Positions 31,652 to 38,801 of a DNA stretch of 47,298 nucleotides are shown one piece after another. The notes under the pieces were generated by a model. The model had not been told where the DNA came from, did no database searches, and saw only the letters and a list, made by a program, of their open reading frames with translations. The position numbers were made by a program, and so were the translations under genes. Numbering within the stretch: the first letter of the stretch is position 1; each line of letters opens with the position of its first letter. The DNA is from Candidatus Staskawiczbacteria bacterium RIFCSPHIGHO2_02_FULL_43_16 (lineage in GTDB: Bacteria; Patescibacteriota; Minisyncoccia; Minisyncoccales; Staskawiczbacteraceae): NCBI GenBank assembly GCA_001821935.1, contig MHOU01000002.1, positions 58,793-106,090 of the forward strand, in the 5' to 3' direction.

Positions 31652-32524
31652 ATGCTTACGGAAAAACAAATAGCTTACCTGGCGACAATCCCAGAAGATA
31701 GAATAGCAATAATTAAGCCTTTTAATCCTAAAGGGTTGTTTGTGACACAAGAAATCATCTCGCAAATAAAATCTGTTGCACCGAACTTAGAAGTAAAATC
31801 ACTTGGTTCACTAGCCCTGGGAATTGCTGGCGCAGAGGATATTGATATCAGTATCTTCTGTGAAAAAGAAAAACATGCAGAGCATATTAGTAATTTGGAA
31901 AAAGTGCTCGGTAAGTATGATCGGCTCGTTGAGGATTCGGCAAAGTGGGATTTTGAAAAAGATGGTTTCCATGTGGATGTCATTCTTGTTGACCATAATA
32001 ACAAATTTTCCAAGAGAGTGGACAAAGTGTTCGGGGAATTAAGAAACAACCCAGAGCTTCTCAAAGAATACGAAAAGATGAAGTTGAGTTTCAATGGGAA
32101 AAGTTATCGTGAATATCAGACAGCAAAGTTTGAATTCTTTAATAAGGTTTTTGGAGCTAAAGAGTTTAAAATTATTATAGAAAATCTAAAGGGAACATAT
32201 AAGTCTTTTGAAATAGAAAATGACCCCGTTTGGAAGGATTACCCTCTTTCTGGTGTTACCTACCCCGTTGATTACGGCTATATTGAGGGCTACCAAAGCG
32301 AGGATGGACAAGATTTAGATGTCTTCCAAGGTTCGGGTGATTTGAATGGCTACATAAAAGTTTGGCGGTGCGATGTGCCTATTGAAACCAAAATTGTAAT
32401 TAATGTCACCCAGGAGGAGTGGGAACAAATTATAAAAACTTTTAATCCGGTAATAAAAGAAAAAGCACTGTTCAATAATAACGAATTAGAGAGTTTTTTG
32501 ACGGGCTATAGAAATGGAAAATAA
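31652..32524 (+). CDS. GrpB-like nucleotidyltransferase fused to a pyrophosphatase-like domain
   Basis: 290 aa. The N-terminal ~170 residues resemble a GrpB/nucleotidyltransferase fold (VKSLGSLALGIAGAEDIDISIF, with Asp pairs, then FHVDVILVD). The C-terminal ~115 residues resemble family I inorganic pyrophosphatase: YPVDYGYIEGYQSEDGQDLDVFQG matches the YPFDYGYVP...DGDxLDVF signature seen in ppa at 38802. The fusion would couple nucleotidyl transfer to PPi removal, which is inference. A -10-like TAAGAT ends six bases before the ATG. Confidence 0.7.
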   Translation: MLTEKQIAYLATIPEDRIAIIKPFNPKGLFVTQEIISQIKSVAPNLEVKSLGSLALGIAGAEDIDISIFCEKEKHAEHISNLEKVLGKYDRLVEDSAKWDFEKDGFHVDVILVDHNNKFSKRVDKVFGELRNNPELLKEYEKMKLSFNGKSYREYQTAKFEFFNKVFGAKEFKIIIENLKGTYKSFEIENDPVWKDYPLSGVTYPVDYGYIEGYQSEDGQDLDVFQGSGDLNGYIKVWRCDVPIETKIVINVTQEEWEQIIKTFNPVIKEKALFNNNELESFLTGYRNGK

Positions 32525-32525
32525 T

Positions 32526-33053
32526 ATGTTTCAAAAAGAAAACTTTGAAAATCTTTTGGCAGTGGCGTTATCTAAAAAGATAATTACTTCTGGGGATTTG
32601 AAGCCGTTTAGGGAAACAGAATTAGTGCTAGAGGATTTTTTGAATTGGCTTAATCAGGAAAAAGGATACTTGTTGCATGGTGGTGCCGTCTTAATTCCTG
32701 CTAGTGAAAAGTTAATTTCCAAAAGGAAAGTGTTCCATGCTACTGATGACGGAGGAGTTGCGATTATCAAAGCGCTGTTTCCAAATAATTTACCCGGGCA
32801 AACAAATTTGAATTACAGGATTGATAAAAGTGGTGTTCAGGAAGTTGTTCTTGAAGGAAATCCAACGGGTGAATTGATGCGCGAAAAGGGTTATATTTAC
32901 ATATTGGAAAACGAGGGTTTTTCCAATCAGGGAACTCAAGGTATTGCTGATTTTGAGAAACCTTGGGCGGAAGGTAAAACACAAGACTATCTTTTTGTCA
33001 TTGAAGTTGAAAAATCAGATTTTAATTATTCTTATCGGGTGGGTGAGAAATAG
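32526..33053 (+). CDS. Hypothetical protein
   Basis: 175 aa from ATG 32526, one base after the upstream stop; ATG 32514 (overlapping, four residues longer) is the alternative. Not recognised with confidence. LLHGGAVLIPASEKLI followed by VFHATDDGGVAIIKALF resembles the phrase of small enzymes with an HG...ATDDxxxAI pattern. No membrane segment. It is co-transcribed with the GrpB-pyrophosphatase fusion. Confidence 0.65.
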   Translation: MFQKENFENLLAVALSKKIITSGDLKPFRETELVLEDFLNWLNQEKGYLLHGGAVLIPASEKLISKRKVFHATDDGGVAIIKALFPNNLPGQTNLNYRIDKSGVQEVVLEGNPTGELMREKGYIYILENEGFSNQGTQGIADFEKPWAEGKTQDYLFVIEVEKSDFNYSYRVGEK

Positions 33054-33108
33054 TTTAAGTGCTTAATGAACAAAAGCAAAGCCACCTGCATACTTAAATT
33101 CTATTCCA

Positions 33109-34225
33109 AACTGCAACGTTTTTAAATTTTAATCTTTCTTTTTCTCGGATTTTTTATCCCCGATTAAACACTTCTCTGGGAGTAGAATAGTGTAATCTTT
33201 TCCGCGGCCGGTGATTTAGCAATCTGACAGCTTTCTGAACATCTTGTTGAGTTATTGTAGCAAAGTTGCTCTTCTTTGGGAAGAACTGCCTGAGCAACCC
33301 GTTGGCATTTTCATTGCACCCCCGCTCCCACGAGTGGTATGGATGAGCAAAGTAAATAGTGAGTCCTGTTTGCTGTTCAGTGGCTTCGTGTTCCCAGAAA
33401 ATCGAGCCGTTATCGTAGGTGATGGTATATTTTTTCTTTTTTGAAATCCTTTTGAACCGCAAAATCGTTTTCTCTTTTGCCGTTTCTGCTAACCCTCGCT
33501 CGAGTTTGTCGGCCAGTATCAATCCCGATTTTCGTTCCACGTGGGTAAGGATAGCGGGCTTTTTGTCTTTGCCGATAATGGTGTCCCCTTCAAAGTCGCC
33601 GATACGACCGCGCCGATTAATGATTTCCGGACGCTGGTCAATTCTCCGTTTTTTTAACGCTTCCCTCTGCTTTTCGCGTATTCTGGTGTCATACCGGCGC
33701 CGATACTTGCCCTTCTGGCAACGAAGGTATTTTACCAGGTCTTTTCGTTTTTCATAGATGAATTTGTAAATACTATCTTTGCCGATTTTCTTGCGTTTGT
33801 GATGTTTATTCCACCTGCCGGCAATCTGCTCGGGCGACCAGTAGGTTTTTAGTTTTTTAACCACATACTTTCGCAAAGATATGTCATTTCCAATTTTCTT
33901 AAACCGTGCATTGGCGTTGATTCTTTTTTCTCTGGCCGAGCGTTTTGATTTTCTGACATAGTACCTGCCGTTGGCCCCTTCGCCCCGCTTACGTTCGCGC
34001 CAGATAGTGGTTCTGTTTCTGCAAAGCTGTTTGGCAATATCTTTTTTCTTGACCTTGGCCCGAAGTAGAGCCGCTAACTCATTTTTCTTACCTGTTGTAA
34101 AATGTGCATGGGGCATGTCCGTTATTTGGTTACTAGTTAATGTTGGTTCATTAACCATTGTACCCAATAACGGCTGCTCCGTTTGAATCTCAGTTAGTTT
34201 CACGATTTTTTACCACGTTGCAGTT
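33109..34225. mobile_element. IS30-family insertion sequence
   Basis: 1.1-kb element with one transposase. The ends are inverted copies of AACTGCAACGT (33109-33119) and ACGTTGCAGTT (34215-34225), with weaker pairing further in. I see no convincing target duplication. It separates the GrpB-fusion pair from the orphan block beginning at 34251. Confidence 0.85.
33154..34203 (-). CDS. IS30-family transposase
   Basis: 349 aa. An N-terminal HTH region (LAALLRAKVKKKDIAKQLCRNRTTIWRERKRG) is followed by the IS30 integrase core with the DDE residues in GDFEGDTIIG, TYDNGSIFWEH and ERGCNENANGLLRQFFPK, ending HYSTPREVFNRG. It appears intact. IS30 enzymes move by cut/copy-out circular intermediates. Confidence 0.93.
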   Translation of the reverse strand: MKLTEIQTEQPLLGTMVNEPTLTSNQITDMPHAHFTTGKKNELAALLRAKVKKKDIAKQLCRNRTTIWRERKRGEGANGRYYVRKSKRSAREKRINANARFKKIGNDISLRKYVVKKLKTYWSPEQIAGRWNKHHKRKKIGKDSIYKFIYEKRKDLVKYLRCQKGKYRRRYDTRIREKQREALKKRRIDQRPEIINRRGRIGDFEGDTIIGKDKKPAILTHVERKSGLILADKLERGLAETAKEKTILRFKRISKKKKYTITYDNGSIFWEHEATEQQTGLTIYFAHPYHSWERGCNENANGLLRQFFPKKSNFATITQQDVQKAVRLLNHRPRKRLHYSTPREVFNRG

Positions 34226-34250
34226 CGGAGCAGAATGTAGGGCACCCCTA

Positions 34251-34279
34251 TTGACAAGGTTACTTGTATATGCTATAAT
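34251..34279 (+). promoter_or_regulatory. Consensus promoter of the 87-aa orphan
   Basis: Perfect TTGACA, 17-bp spacer, perfect TATAAT, 26 bp outside the IS30 end. Confidence 0.88.
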
Positions 34280-34285
34280 CAGAAT

Positions 34286-34564
34286 ATAGATAAGGGAGGT
34301 TTTTACCCGACACTTATGTCACCGTAGAGTGACGCGAAGGCAGTACTTTTTAGGGCAATTCTTCCAGGGGAGACGGTTGAAGACATTAATCTGCCCTCAA
34401 CCGCCTCTTCATGGAAGAGCATTGCGAAATTCCGAGTAAGTGCTTGGAATACGTGCCATCGCAATGATTTGACACAATAAAGACCTTTCGGGTTATGCGT
34501 AGCATGGCGCATGACAGAGCACACCGAGAGGCGTTTTCCCGAATAGGGAGAAGGAGTTACTACC
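34286..34564 (+). promoter_or_regulatory. Long structured leader with alternative stems
   Basis: About 280 nt precede the ATG. Stem 2 pairs GCAATTCTTCCA (34355) with TGGAAGAGCATTGC (34412) around a perfect CGGTTGA/TCAACCG. Stem 3 pairs CATTGCGA (34420-34427) perfectly with TCGCAATG (34459-34466), enclosing ATTCC/GGAAT. Stems 2 and 3 share bases 34420-34425, so they exclude each other. Further small hairpins (GTCAC/GTGAC; ATGCG/CGCAT) flank them. Candidate cis-regulatory RNA. Confidence 0.55.
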
Positions 34565-34828
34565 ATGGCTACGATTATTCGCAGTTTTTCTGGTGAGGTG
34601 GTCGAGGGTATGGAGAACCCGAAACCCGTTGAATTCACCGTCCCCGAGGCCCAGTATCAGGAGATGACTCGCTGGGCGAGCCAGGAGGGAATTACCTACG
34701 AGGACGTCCGGGAGTTGGCCGACTTCTGGAACGCGTTCGAAGCCGACGAGGCTTTGAACCAGGAGGCCATCGGAGCTGAAGTGGGCGACGAAGCCTACTT
34801 CGAGCTCTATTCCCAGGTTGGCGAGTAA
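34565..34828 (+). CDS. Small acidic hypothetical protein
   Basis: 87 aa, GC-rich, very acidic (MATIIRSFSGEVVEGM...EEGITYEDV-like segments, DEALNQEAIGAEVGDE). Preceded by GAAGGAGTTACTACC. Not recognised; no membrane segment. Its small size contrasts with its ~285-nt leader. Confidence 0.7.
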   Translation: MATIIRSFSGEVVEGMENPKPVEFTVPEAQYQEMTRWASQEGITYEDVRELADFWNAFEADEALNQEAIGAEVGDEAYFELYSQVGE

Positions 34829-35065
34829 TCGCCGCCACCGGGATTCCGCATTAGCAAGGTGCTTGCGTGATGACAACGCTGGCGATGCGGAATAAAAAGC
34901 ACCAATTGTTTTCAAAGAGGGGGAAGCGTTTTGCCCCCTCTCTCTTTCCAAGAATGTAACAGGAGTTATGTTCTTAGAAAGGGATGATGGAAATATGCAA
35001 AGCATATTTTCTTCGCCGCTTGGCAATAAATATTTGTGAATCTTTATTGTCTTCGCTTGCTAGAA
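34829..35065. other. Spacer with one terminator
   Basis: GAGGGGG-AAGCGTTTTG-CCCCCTC at 34917-34940 is the likely terminator of the 87-aa gene. Nothing else is assignable; the remaining DNA is AT-rich with no ORF. Confidence 0.5.
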
Positions 35066-35103
35066 AATAAAAAACCCGATTCCATGTGAATGGGACCGGG
35101 CTT
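35066..35103 (-). terminator. Terminator of the 204-aa reverse-strand gene
   Basis: On the minus strand, AGCCCGGTCCCAT pairs with ATGGAATCGGGT (one mismatch), followed by TTTTTAT. Confidence 0.75.
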
Positions 35104-35131
35104 GGAAAAGTGAGAAGTTGGAAACATGGCA

Positions 35132-35746
35132 TTACGTCATGTCGTCCAAAAACTTTCTCATTCTTTTCCTTCGGGTTGCTGGCTGGGAGGTTTGCTGGGC
35201 CAGCCGCAAGATTTCTTCTTCAATCGTTTTGCCCTCTTCTGCTTCAAGCAGTTTGATGCGCGCGTCGGCTAAAGAAGGAATTGAGGTTTTTTTCAGGAAG
35301 CTGGTAAAAAAGGTTTTTACCGCTCCAATCAAACCATCTTCATTGATATCCTCGGTTTGCGCGGGAATGACACAATGGTGGAATCGCCCGCGGGTAATCC
35401 TTTTTGCGCTTAACTCTCCAAGCCCGGTATCACGCAGTCGGTCTCGGTAATGCACGATGGCCTCGTGGTTAAATACGGTGCCAATGTAAGCAACTTGACC
35501 GTGAGAGTTGATTGCGTACAGGCGTTGGCAGATACAGCCGGGTTCTGCGGGAAACTGGAAGCGCTGCCCAGAGAAACAGGTAATTTGCCGAGGCTTGCGA
35601 TCTGCCATTTCTTCAAAGAATTCCCGGGTTGGTTCCCAAACCAGCTTGGCCCGGTCTTCATTGTTGTGACTTTGATATTCAAACAACAAAACGCGCAATG
35701 CGGTTATCGCAATAGTCAGATCGCGGTCTTCAAAGAGAAATTTCAC
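35132..35746 (-). CDS. Hypothetical protein
   Basis: 204 aa, GTG start at 35746; no in-frame ATG lies near. Not recognised. A central Cys/Pro segment (ITCFSGQRFQFPAEPGCICQ) precedes a beta-like stretch and a helical, charged C-terminus (KRMRKFLDDMT). It is supported by a divergent promoter (TTGACT-16-TATATT) and a terminator. Possibly regulated with the divergent gene through the inverted repeat at 35823-35867. Confidence 0.6.
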   Translation of the reverse strand: MKFLFEDRDLTIAITALRVLLFEYQSHNNEDRAKLVWEPTREFFEEMADRKPRQITCFSGQRFQFPAEPGCICQRLYAINSHGQVAYIGTVFNHEAIVHYRDRLRDTGLGELSAKRITRGRFHHCVIPAQTEDINEDGLIGAVKTFFTSFLKKTSIPSLADARIKLLEAEEGKTIEEEILRLAQQTSQPATRRKRMRKFLDDMT

Positions 35747-35797
35747 GGTTCACCATTTTTCCTTTCATTAAAAGAGCCAGGTTATTGTCCGGGGTTT

Positions 35798-35825
35798 AAT
35801 ATAGCATAATAATTGGTAAAGTCAA
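35798..35825 (-). promoter_or_regulatory. Promoter of the 204-aa reverse-strand gene
   Basis: Minus strand: TTGACT, 16 bp, TATATT. The -35 overlaps the left arm of a perfect inverted repeat. Confidence 0.6.
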
Positions 35826-35867
35826 GAGACGAGTGTCCATAACGTGGTTGTGGTCAATCGTCTCTTG
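35823..35867. repeat. Perfect 10-bp inverted repeat in a divergent promoter region
   Basis: CAAGAGACGA at 35823-35832 and TCGTCTCTTG at 35858-35867. It could be an operator for both divergent genes or an RNA hairpin in the plus-strand leader. Confidence 0.6.
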
Positions 35868-35939
35868 GGAATTTTTGCCCAGAGGTCGTGTGAGCTTGGT
35901 CAGCTTGCGCGGAAATTTACAGACTATTGGAGAGTCGTC

Positions 35940-36503
35940 ATGACTCACAATTCCATCGTTGACGTCGTTGTCCTGGCCCCAGTCGCTGATTGCCACAGCG
36001 ACGAGTATCTGGTGAAATTGGGCAGTGAGCCCAATGCCACCGACGAGCAGATTGAAGAGGCCTTCGAGGCCCTCAATCGGCTGGAGGCCAAGCACCGCGA
36101 CGCGCTGGCAACCGAGGATCGCTTGGACCGCGAGGCGAAAGCCGCCGCGGTGGCCAAGTTGGAACAGGCCGACAAGGTGGCCGCCACCATCAAGCGCGTG
36201 GAGGCGAACATCAAGAATCGCTTCCGCGACGGCCTGGTGCAGCGCGGTGGCCAGCGGGTGCTGGACGACTCCGCCAAGGTGAAGGGGTTGGCGGCGCGTT
36301 TCGACGCGGCCGTCAGCACCGGAAACCTGGGCGGGGCGGTGGCGGCTCTGAAAGAGTTGCGCCAGGCGAACATCGCCGCGGGGATGCTCCACCATTTCGG
36401 TTCGGTCCGGGCGCACGATGAATTCCTGTTCCAGGCGGGCGAGCAGTTGAAGCGCCTCCGCGCCGAAACGCCCGGCAAGAAACGGGGCAAGCGCCGCACG
36501 TAG
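35940..36503 (+). CDS. Hypothetical helical protein (GC-rich orphan)
   Basis: 187 aa from ATG 35940 (TTGGAGAGTCGTC upstream); the track start lies in the leader. GC-rich. Predominantly helical and highly charged: EQIEEAFEALNRLEAKHRDALA, then an Ala/Lys/Glu coiled-coil-like region, ending KKRGKRRT, a basic tail that could bind nucleic acid. Family not recognised. Confidence 0.68.
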   Translation: MTHNSIVDVVVLAPVADCHSDEYLVKLGSEPNATDEQIEEAFEALNRLEAKHRDALATEDRLDREAKAAAVAKLEQADKVAATIKRVEANIKNRFRDGLVQRGGQRVLDDSAKVKGLAARFDAAVSTGNLGGAVAALKELRQANIAAGMLHHFGSVRAHDEFLFQAGEQLKRLRAETPGKKRGKRRT

Positions 36504-36557
36504 CATGAGGCTACGGAGGCTCAGGACACCAGAGCTTAATGTTGGTGTTGCTATCAT

Positions 36558-36596
36558 GGGGTTGCAATTTTTCACTCTCGCAACCCCTCCTTTTTT
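36558..36596 (+). terminator. Terminator of the 187-aa orphan
   Basis: GGGGTTGC pairs with GCAACCCC, followed by TCCTTTTTT. Confidence 0.85.
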
Positions 36597-36667
36597 AAGC
36601 CCAGAACATGTTTGCGGATTTAAAAAAGGAAATAATTGGTAACCAGTTCTTACAAAAGGAGGATCAG

Positions 36668-36874
36668 ATGACCAAGGTTCCTTTCACGGTTGACCAGCTC
36701 TTGAAGCTGGCCAAGATTGGCAGCGACAAAATCGTTGCCGATTACCGCAGCGGCGGCGAGATTTGGCACTGGGAAGGCATTCTTCCCGGTTCCGAATCCG
36801 AGACGTTTGAGGAAATTGAGCAGGAGCTTCGCAAGAAGTTCCCCGATGGCGTTATCGTTGACGATATCGCCTAG
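36668..36874 (+). CDS. Small hypothetical protein
   Basis: 68 aa from ATG 36668 with AAAGGAGGATCAG upstream, a near-ideal ribosome site; the track start at 36608 has none. MTKVPFTVDQLLKLAKIGSD..., acidic, not recognised. Its stop is nine bases before the tmRNA-like RNA, so the two may share a transcript. Confidence 0.65.
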   Translation: MTKVPFTVDQLLKLAKIGSDKIVADYRSGGEIWHWEGILPGSESETFEEIEQELRKKFPDGVIVDDIA

Positions 36875-36883
36875 CCGTTAATT

Positions 36884-37016
36884 GGGGATGATTGGTTTCG
36901 ATGCCCAGTGTTGCCGGTAGGCTGTGGTAGGCCACCGCGGGAAAGGCTTTTGTACCAACCCCGCGTCCGGAATAACAGCGCTGTGGTACGCCCGGGTTCG
37001 ATTCCCGGCATCTCCA
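36884..37016 (+). ncRNA. Miniature tmRNA-like RNA (133 nt)
   Basis: The 5' GGGGATG pairs with the 3' CATCTCC as a 7-bp acceptor stem with a G3-U70 wobble and discriminator A, the alanine identity set invariant in tmRNA. The 5' side continues GATTGGTTTCGA, very close to the tmRNA D-loop consensus. The 3' side has GCTGTGG and a T arm CCGGG TTCGATT CCCGG. An 8-bp helix (CAGTGTTG with CAGCGCTG) stands in the place of tmRNA helix 2. It encloses hairpins GTGG/CCAC and CGCGGG/CCCGCG with an 18-nt loop. There is no room for the usual pseudoknots. A possible tag frame reads AFVPTPRPE then TAA. Confidence 0.65.
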
Positions 37017-37020
37017 ATAA

Positions 37021-37055
37021 GGGGAGGCTCTGCGAAAGCACCCTCCTTCTCTTCT
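37021..37055 (+). terminator. Terminator of the tmRNA-like RNA
   Basis: GGAGG...CCTCC stem capped by TGC-GAAA-GCA, followed by TTCTCTTCTTT. It lies five bases after the acceptor stem. Confidence 0.6.
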
Positions 37056-37071
37056 TTCAAATCATTAGTCA

Positions 37072-37232
37072 TAGGCCTTTTTCATAATAATCTTTCTACT
37101 GCAATTTACATATTTTGGCTCCGGCTTTGTAAAATTTTTTCAACGTATCCTGCGGATATGTTTCAAAAATTTTACTTCGCCTCGCTCAAAATCTGAAAAT
37201 TTAGTAAAGAAAGTTATTATGAAAGAGGCCTA
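37072..37232. repeat. 161-bp element with imperfect 29-bp terminal inverted repeats
   Basis: Arms TAGGCCTTTTTCATAATAAT... (37072-37100) and ...AGTTATTATGAAAGAGGCCTA (37203-37232) pair with a few mismatches. A long inner hairpin pairs GTAAAATTTTTTCAACGTAT with ATATGTTTCAAAAATTTTAC. No ORF. It has the same overall size and nested build as 8947-9107 without being the same sequence. Confidence 0.7.
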
Positions 37233-37459
37233 GCAACAGAAATCACTGACTGCATATTGTAGATATAACGGCAGATTTTCAGAATGATATTTAGGATTTA
37301 GTGGTTTGAAAGGAGGGCTGTGCAACCCTTCACATCAAAATCTCACCCACTTCAGAGTAATTTTCAAATGAAGATTTTTCTGAAGTGGAACTTTGTCAAA
37401 CAGCCTAAAGGTTGAGTGTTCAACCTTGGCTTATCGAAGAATTCCTAGGAGGATTTCAA
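37233..37459 (+). other. Leader region before the zinc-ribbon/HTH gene
   Basis: Contains TTAGTGGTTTGAAAG (37297-37311), the right arm of a CTTTCAAATCA-type inverted repeat starting at 37053, and AGTGGGTGAGA-like pieces around CACTTCAGA repeats. No clear -35/-10 pair was found. Confidence 0.35.
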
Positions 37460-38095
37460 ATGCAGTTGTCCATGTCTTGTTCGGCCCGCGTTGAAACTCG
37501 TATGGAGCTAACCGTTGAGCAACGAGCAATGGCGATTCAATCGCACATGCTCACGTTGCGACTCGAATTGACCGAAGCTCTGCGGGGAGAGAAGTATTTG
37601 CCATGGGCGAACTGCCCGGCGTGTGGTAAAGGCCTCAAACCGGTGGAGATCATCCGCGGGTTCAAGGATGACCCCAATGACTTCACCACCGAATGCCCCA
37701 AGTGCAAGCATCGGTTCAAGGCGAATCTTCGGCACTACATTCGCGGAGACTACGCTGAATTGCCGTTCTACTGCGCTTCGCAGGTGCTGGCGCAACTGCA
37801 GCCGTTGGTTGCTGTGTCCATCGACGAGTTCAAGAAAAAGCACCCGGCGATTTACTACTCGGCCGTCGTCCATCACGGAACTGTGAGGAATGCCTTCCAA
37901 AAGATCGGCATTCCTTATGCCTTCGATGAGACGTTCGACTGGAAGGAGAAGGTCAAGCCCTTCCTCGGCCAGTTACCTGACACCATCATCGCCGAGGTGG
38001 CTGGTGTGTGTGCGGCGACGGTTCGCAAATTCCGCAAGGGTCGGCAGATTGCAGCCTGCACCCGAGCGGATATGCTCGAAAACGCCGTTGTCTAA
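37460..38095 (+). CDS. Zinc-ribbon and HTH protein conserved in CPR
   Basis: 211 aa from ATG 37460 with a perfect AGGAGG eight bases upstream. It begins MQLSMSCSARVETRMELTVE; a zinc ribbon CPACGKG...CPKCKHR lies at about residues 53-83. The C-terminus has a helix-turn-helix-like segment, LPDTIIAEVAGVCAATVRKF, at about 172-191. I recall near relatives with the same start phrase in Parcubacteria, always uncharacterised. The layout suggests nucleic-acid binding. Single-gene unit with a terminator. Confidence 0.75.
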   Translation: MQLSMSCSARVETRMELTVEQRAMAIQSHMLTLRLELTEALRGEKYLPWANCPACGKGLKPVEIIRGFKDDPNDFTTECPKCKHRFKANLRHYIRGDYAELPFYCASQVLAQLQPLVAVSIDEFKKKHPAIYYSAVVHHGTVRNAFQKIGIPYAFDETFDWKEKVKPFLGQLPDTIIAEVAGVCAATVRKFRKGRQIAACTRADMLENAVV

Positions 38096-38129
38096 CGAAG
38101 TCGACTGATATTTCTCGGTTGACAATTCA

Positions 38130-38164
38130 AAGCCGTTTTTCCCAAGGGAAGAACGGCTTTTTTC
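38130..38164 (+). terminator. Terminator of the zinc-ribbon/HTH gene
   Basis: AAGCCGTT pairs with AACGGCTT, followed by TTTTTC. Confidence 0.85.
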
Positions 38165-38175
38165 ATAAATAAACC

Positions 38176-38204
38176 TTCTCAAAATCTGCGAAGTAACTTA
38201 GTAT
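38176..38204 (+). promoter_or_regulatory. Possible promoter of the 75-aa gene
   Basis: TTCTCA, 17 bp, TAGTAT; the -35 is weak. Confidence 0.4.
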
Positions 38205-38225
38205 TAAGACAGTTGCTTCACACAC

Positions 38226-38453
38226 ATGGAAATCCAATCAAAACAACAAATTGACGAACATAAAAAAGAAATCGAACAAGAGCTCACTGAAATGCTTCAG
38301 GAAACTGATAGTGATTTTTCGTTGCAACATATTAGGGATGTTATTTTCAATGAAGAAGATAATGATGACATGATGAAAATTGTGGTCATGTTTGATAATG
38401 GCGGGGGAGCATCAGAAATGGAAAACGCCCTGGAAATCGCCACGGACGCTTAG
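38226..38453 (+). CDS. Small acidic hypothetical protein
   Basis: 75 aa: MEIQSKQQIDEHKKEIEQEL then a strongly acidic body (FNEEDNDDMMKIVVMFDNGG). No ribosome site is visible, unlike most orphans here. Not recognised. The start lies about 15 bases after the predicted transcription start. Confidence 0.55.
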   Translation: MEIQSKQQIDEHKKEIEQELTEMLQETDSDFSLQHIRDVIFNEEDNDDMMKIVVMFDNGGGASEMENALEIATDA

Positions 38454-38553
38454 AATTATTTCCCCCACAAAATTTTAAATGGCTTGTCTCCGGTTGAAAA
38501 GGTATTGAAGTTTCAAAAATAACCATAGAAATTATCGGCAAATTATGCTAGGC

Positions 38554-38600
38554 TGAAGCCAATATAGCAGTTCTAACTGCTTCCAAAGCCCGCTGCATAA
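38554..38600. repeat. Dispersed 47-bp hairpin repeat, copy 1
   Basis: TGAAGCCAATATAGCAGTT... through ...GCATAA; about 85% identical to 40158-40205. GAAGC and GCTTC ends can pair around the AGCAGTT centre. Confidence 0.65.
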
Positions 38601-38639
38601 CTGGACTTTTTTCGTAAATTTCTTCTATTTCCCGCTGGT

Positions 38640-38783
38640 CACGTAGATGCCAAAGAACTTCCTATTGAGGATTTGTCCGCAAACACCATACACCACGAAA
38701 GGCACTCTATTGAGAAAATCAGACAAGGAATTAGTTATTCAGAAATTGATGTAGAACATACCTCATCAAATCCTACAAAATAA
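38640..38783 (+). pseudogene. C-terminal gene remnant
   Basis: An open frame without a usable start: HVDAKELPIEDLSANTIHHE...SYSEIDVEHTSSNPTK then TAA. Composition and flow look like genuine protein, but only the last ~47 codons remain; upstream is the dispersed hairpin repeat. Parent family not identified. It lies 18 bp before ppa. Confidence 0.4.
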
Positions 38784-38801
38784 TAGCTAAATTTTAAAAA
38801 T

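Noticed and set aside
33109-34225. Target-site duplication of the IS30 element
   Set aside because: Bases flanking the inverted ends (CCA left, CGG right) do not match, so no duplication is claimed.
36884-37016. Ordinary tRNA with an intron
   Set aside because: No D arm or anticodon arm can be assembled; the 5' GGTTTCGA and G3-U70 pair fit tmRNA instead.
36924-37196. 90-aa ORF MVGHRGKGFCTNPASGITALW...
   Set aside because: It runs through the tmRNA-like RNA and its terminator; no ribosome site; the RNA structure explains the DNA better.
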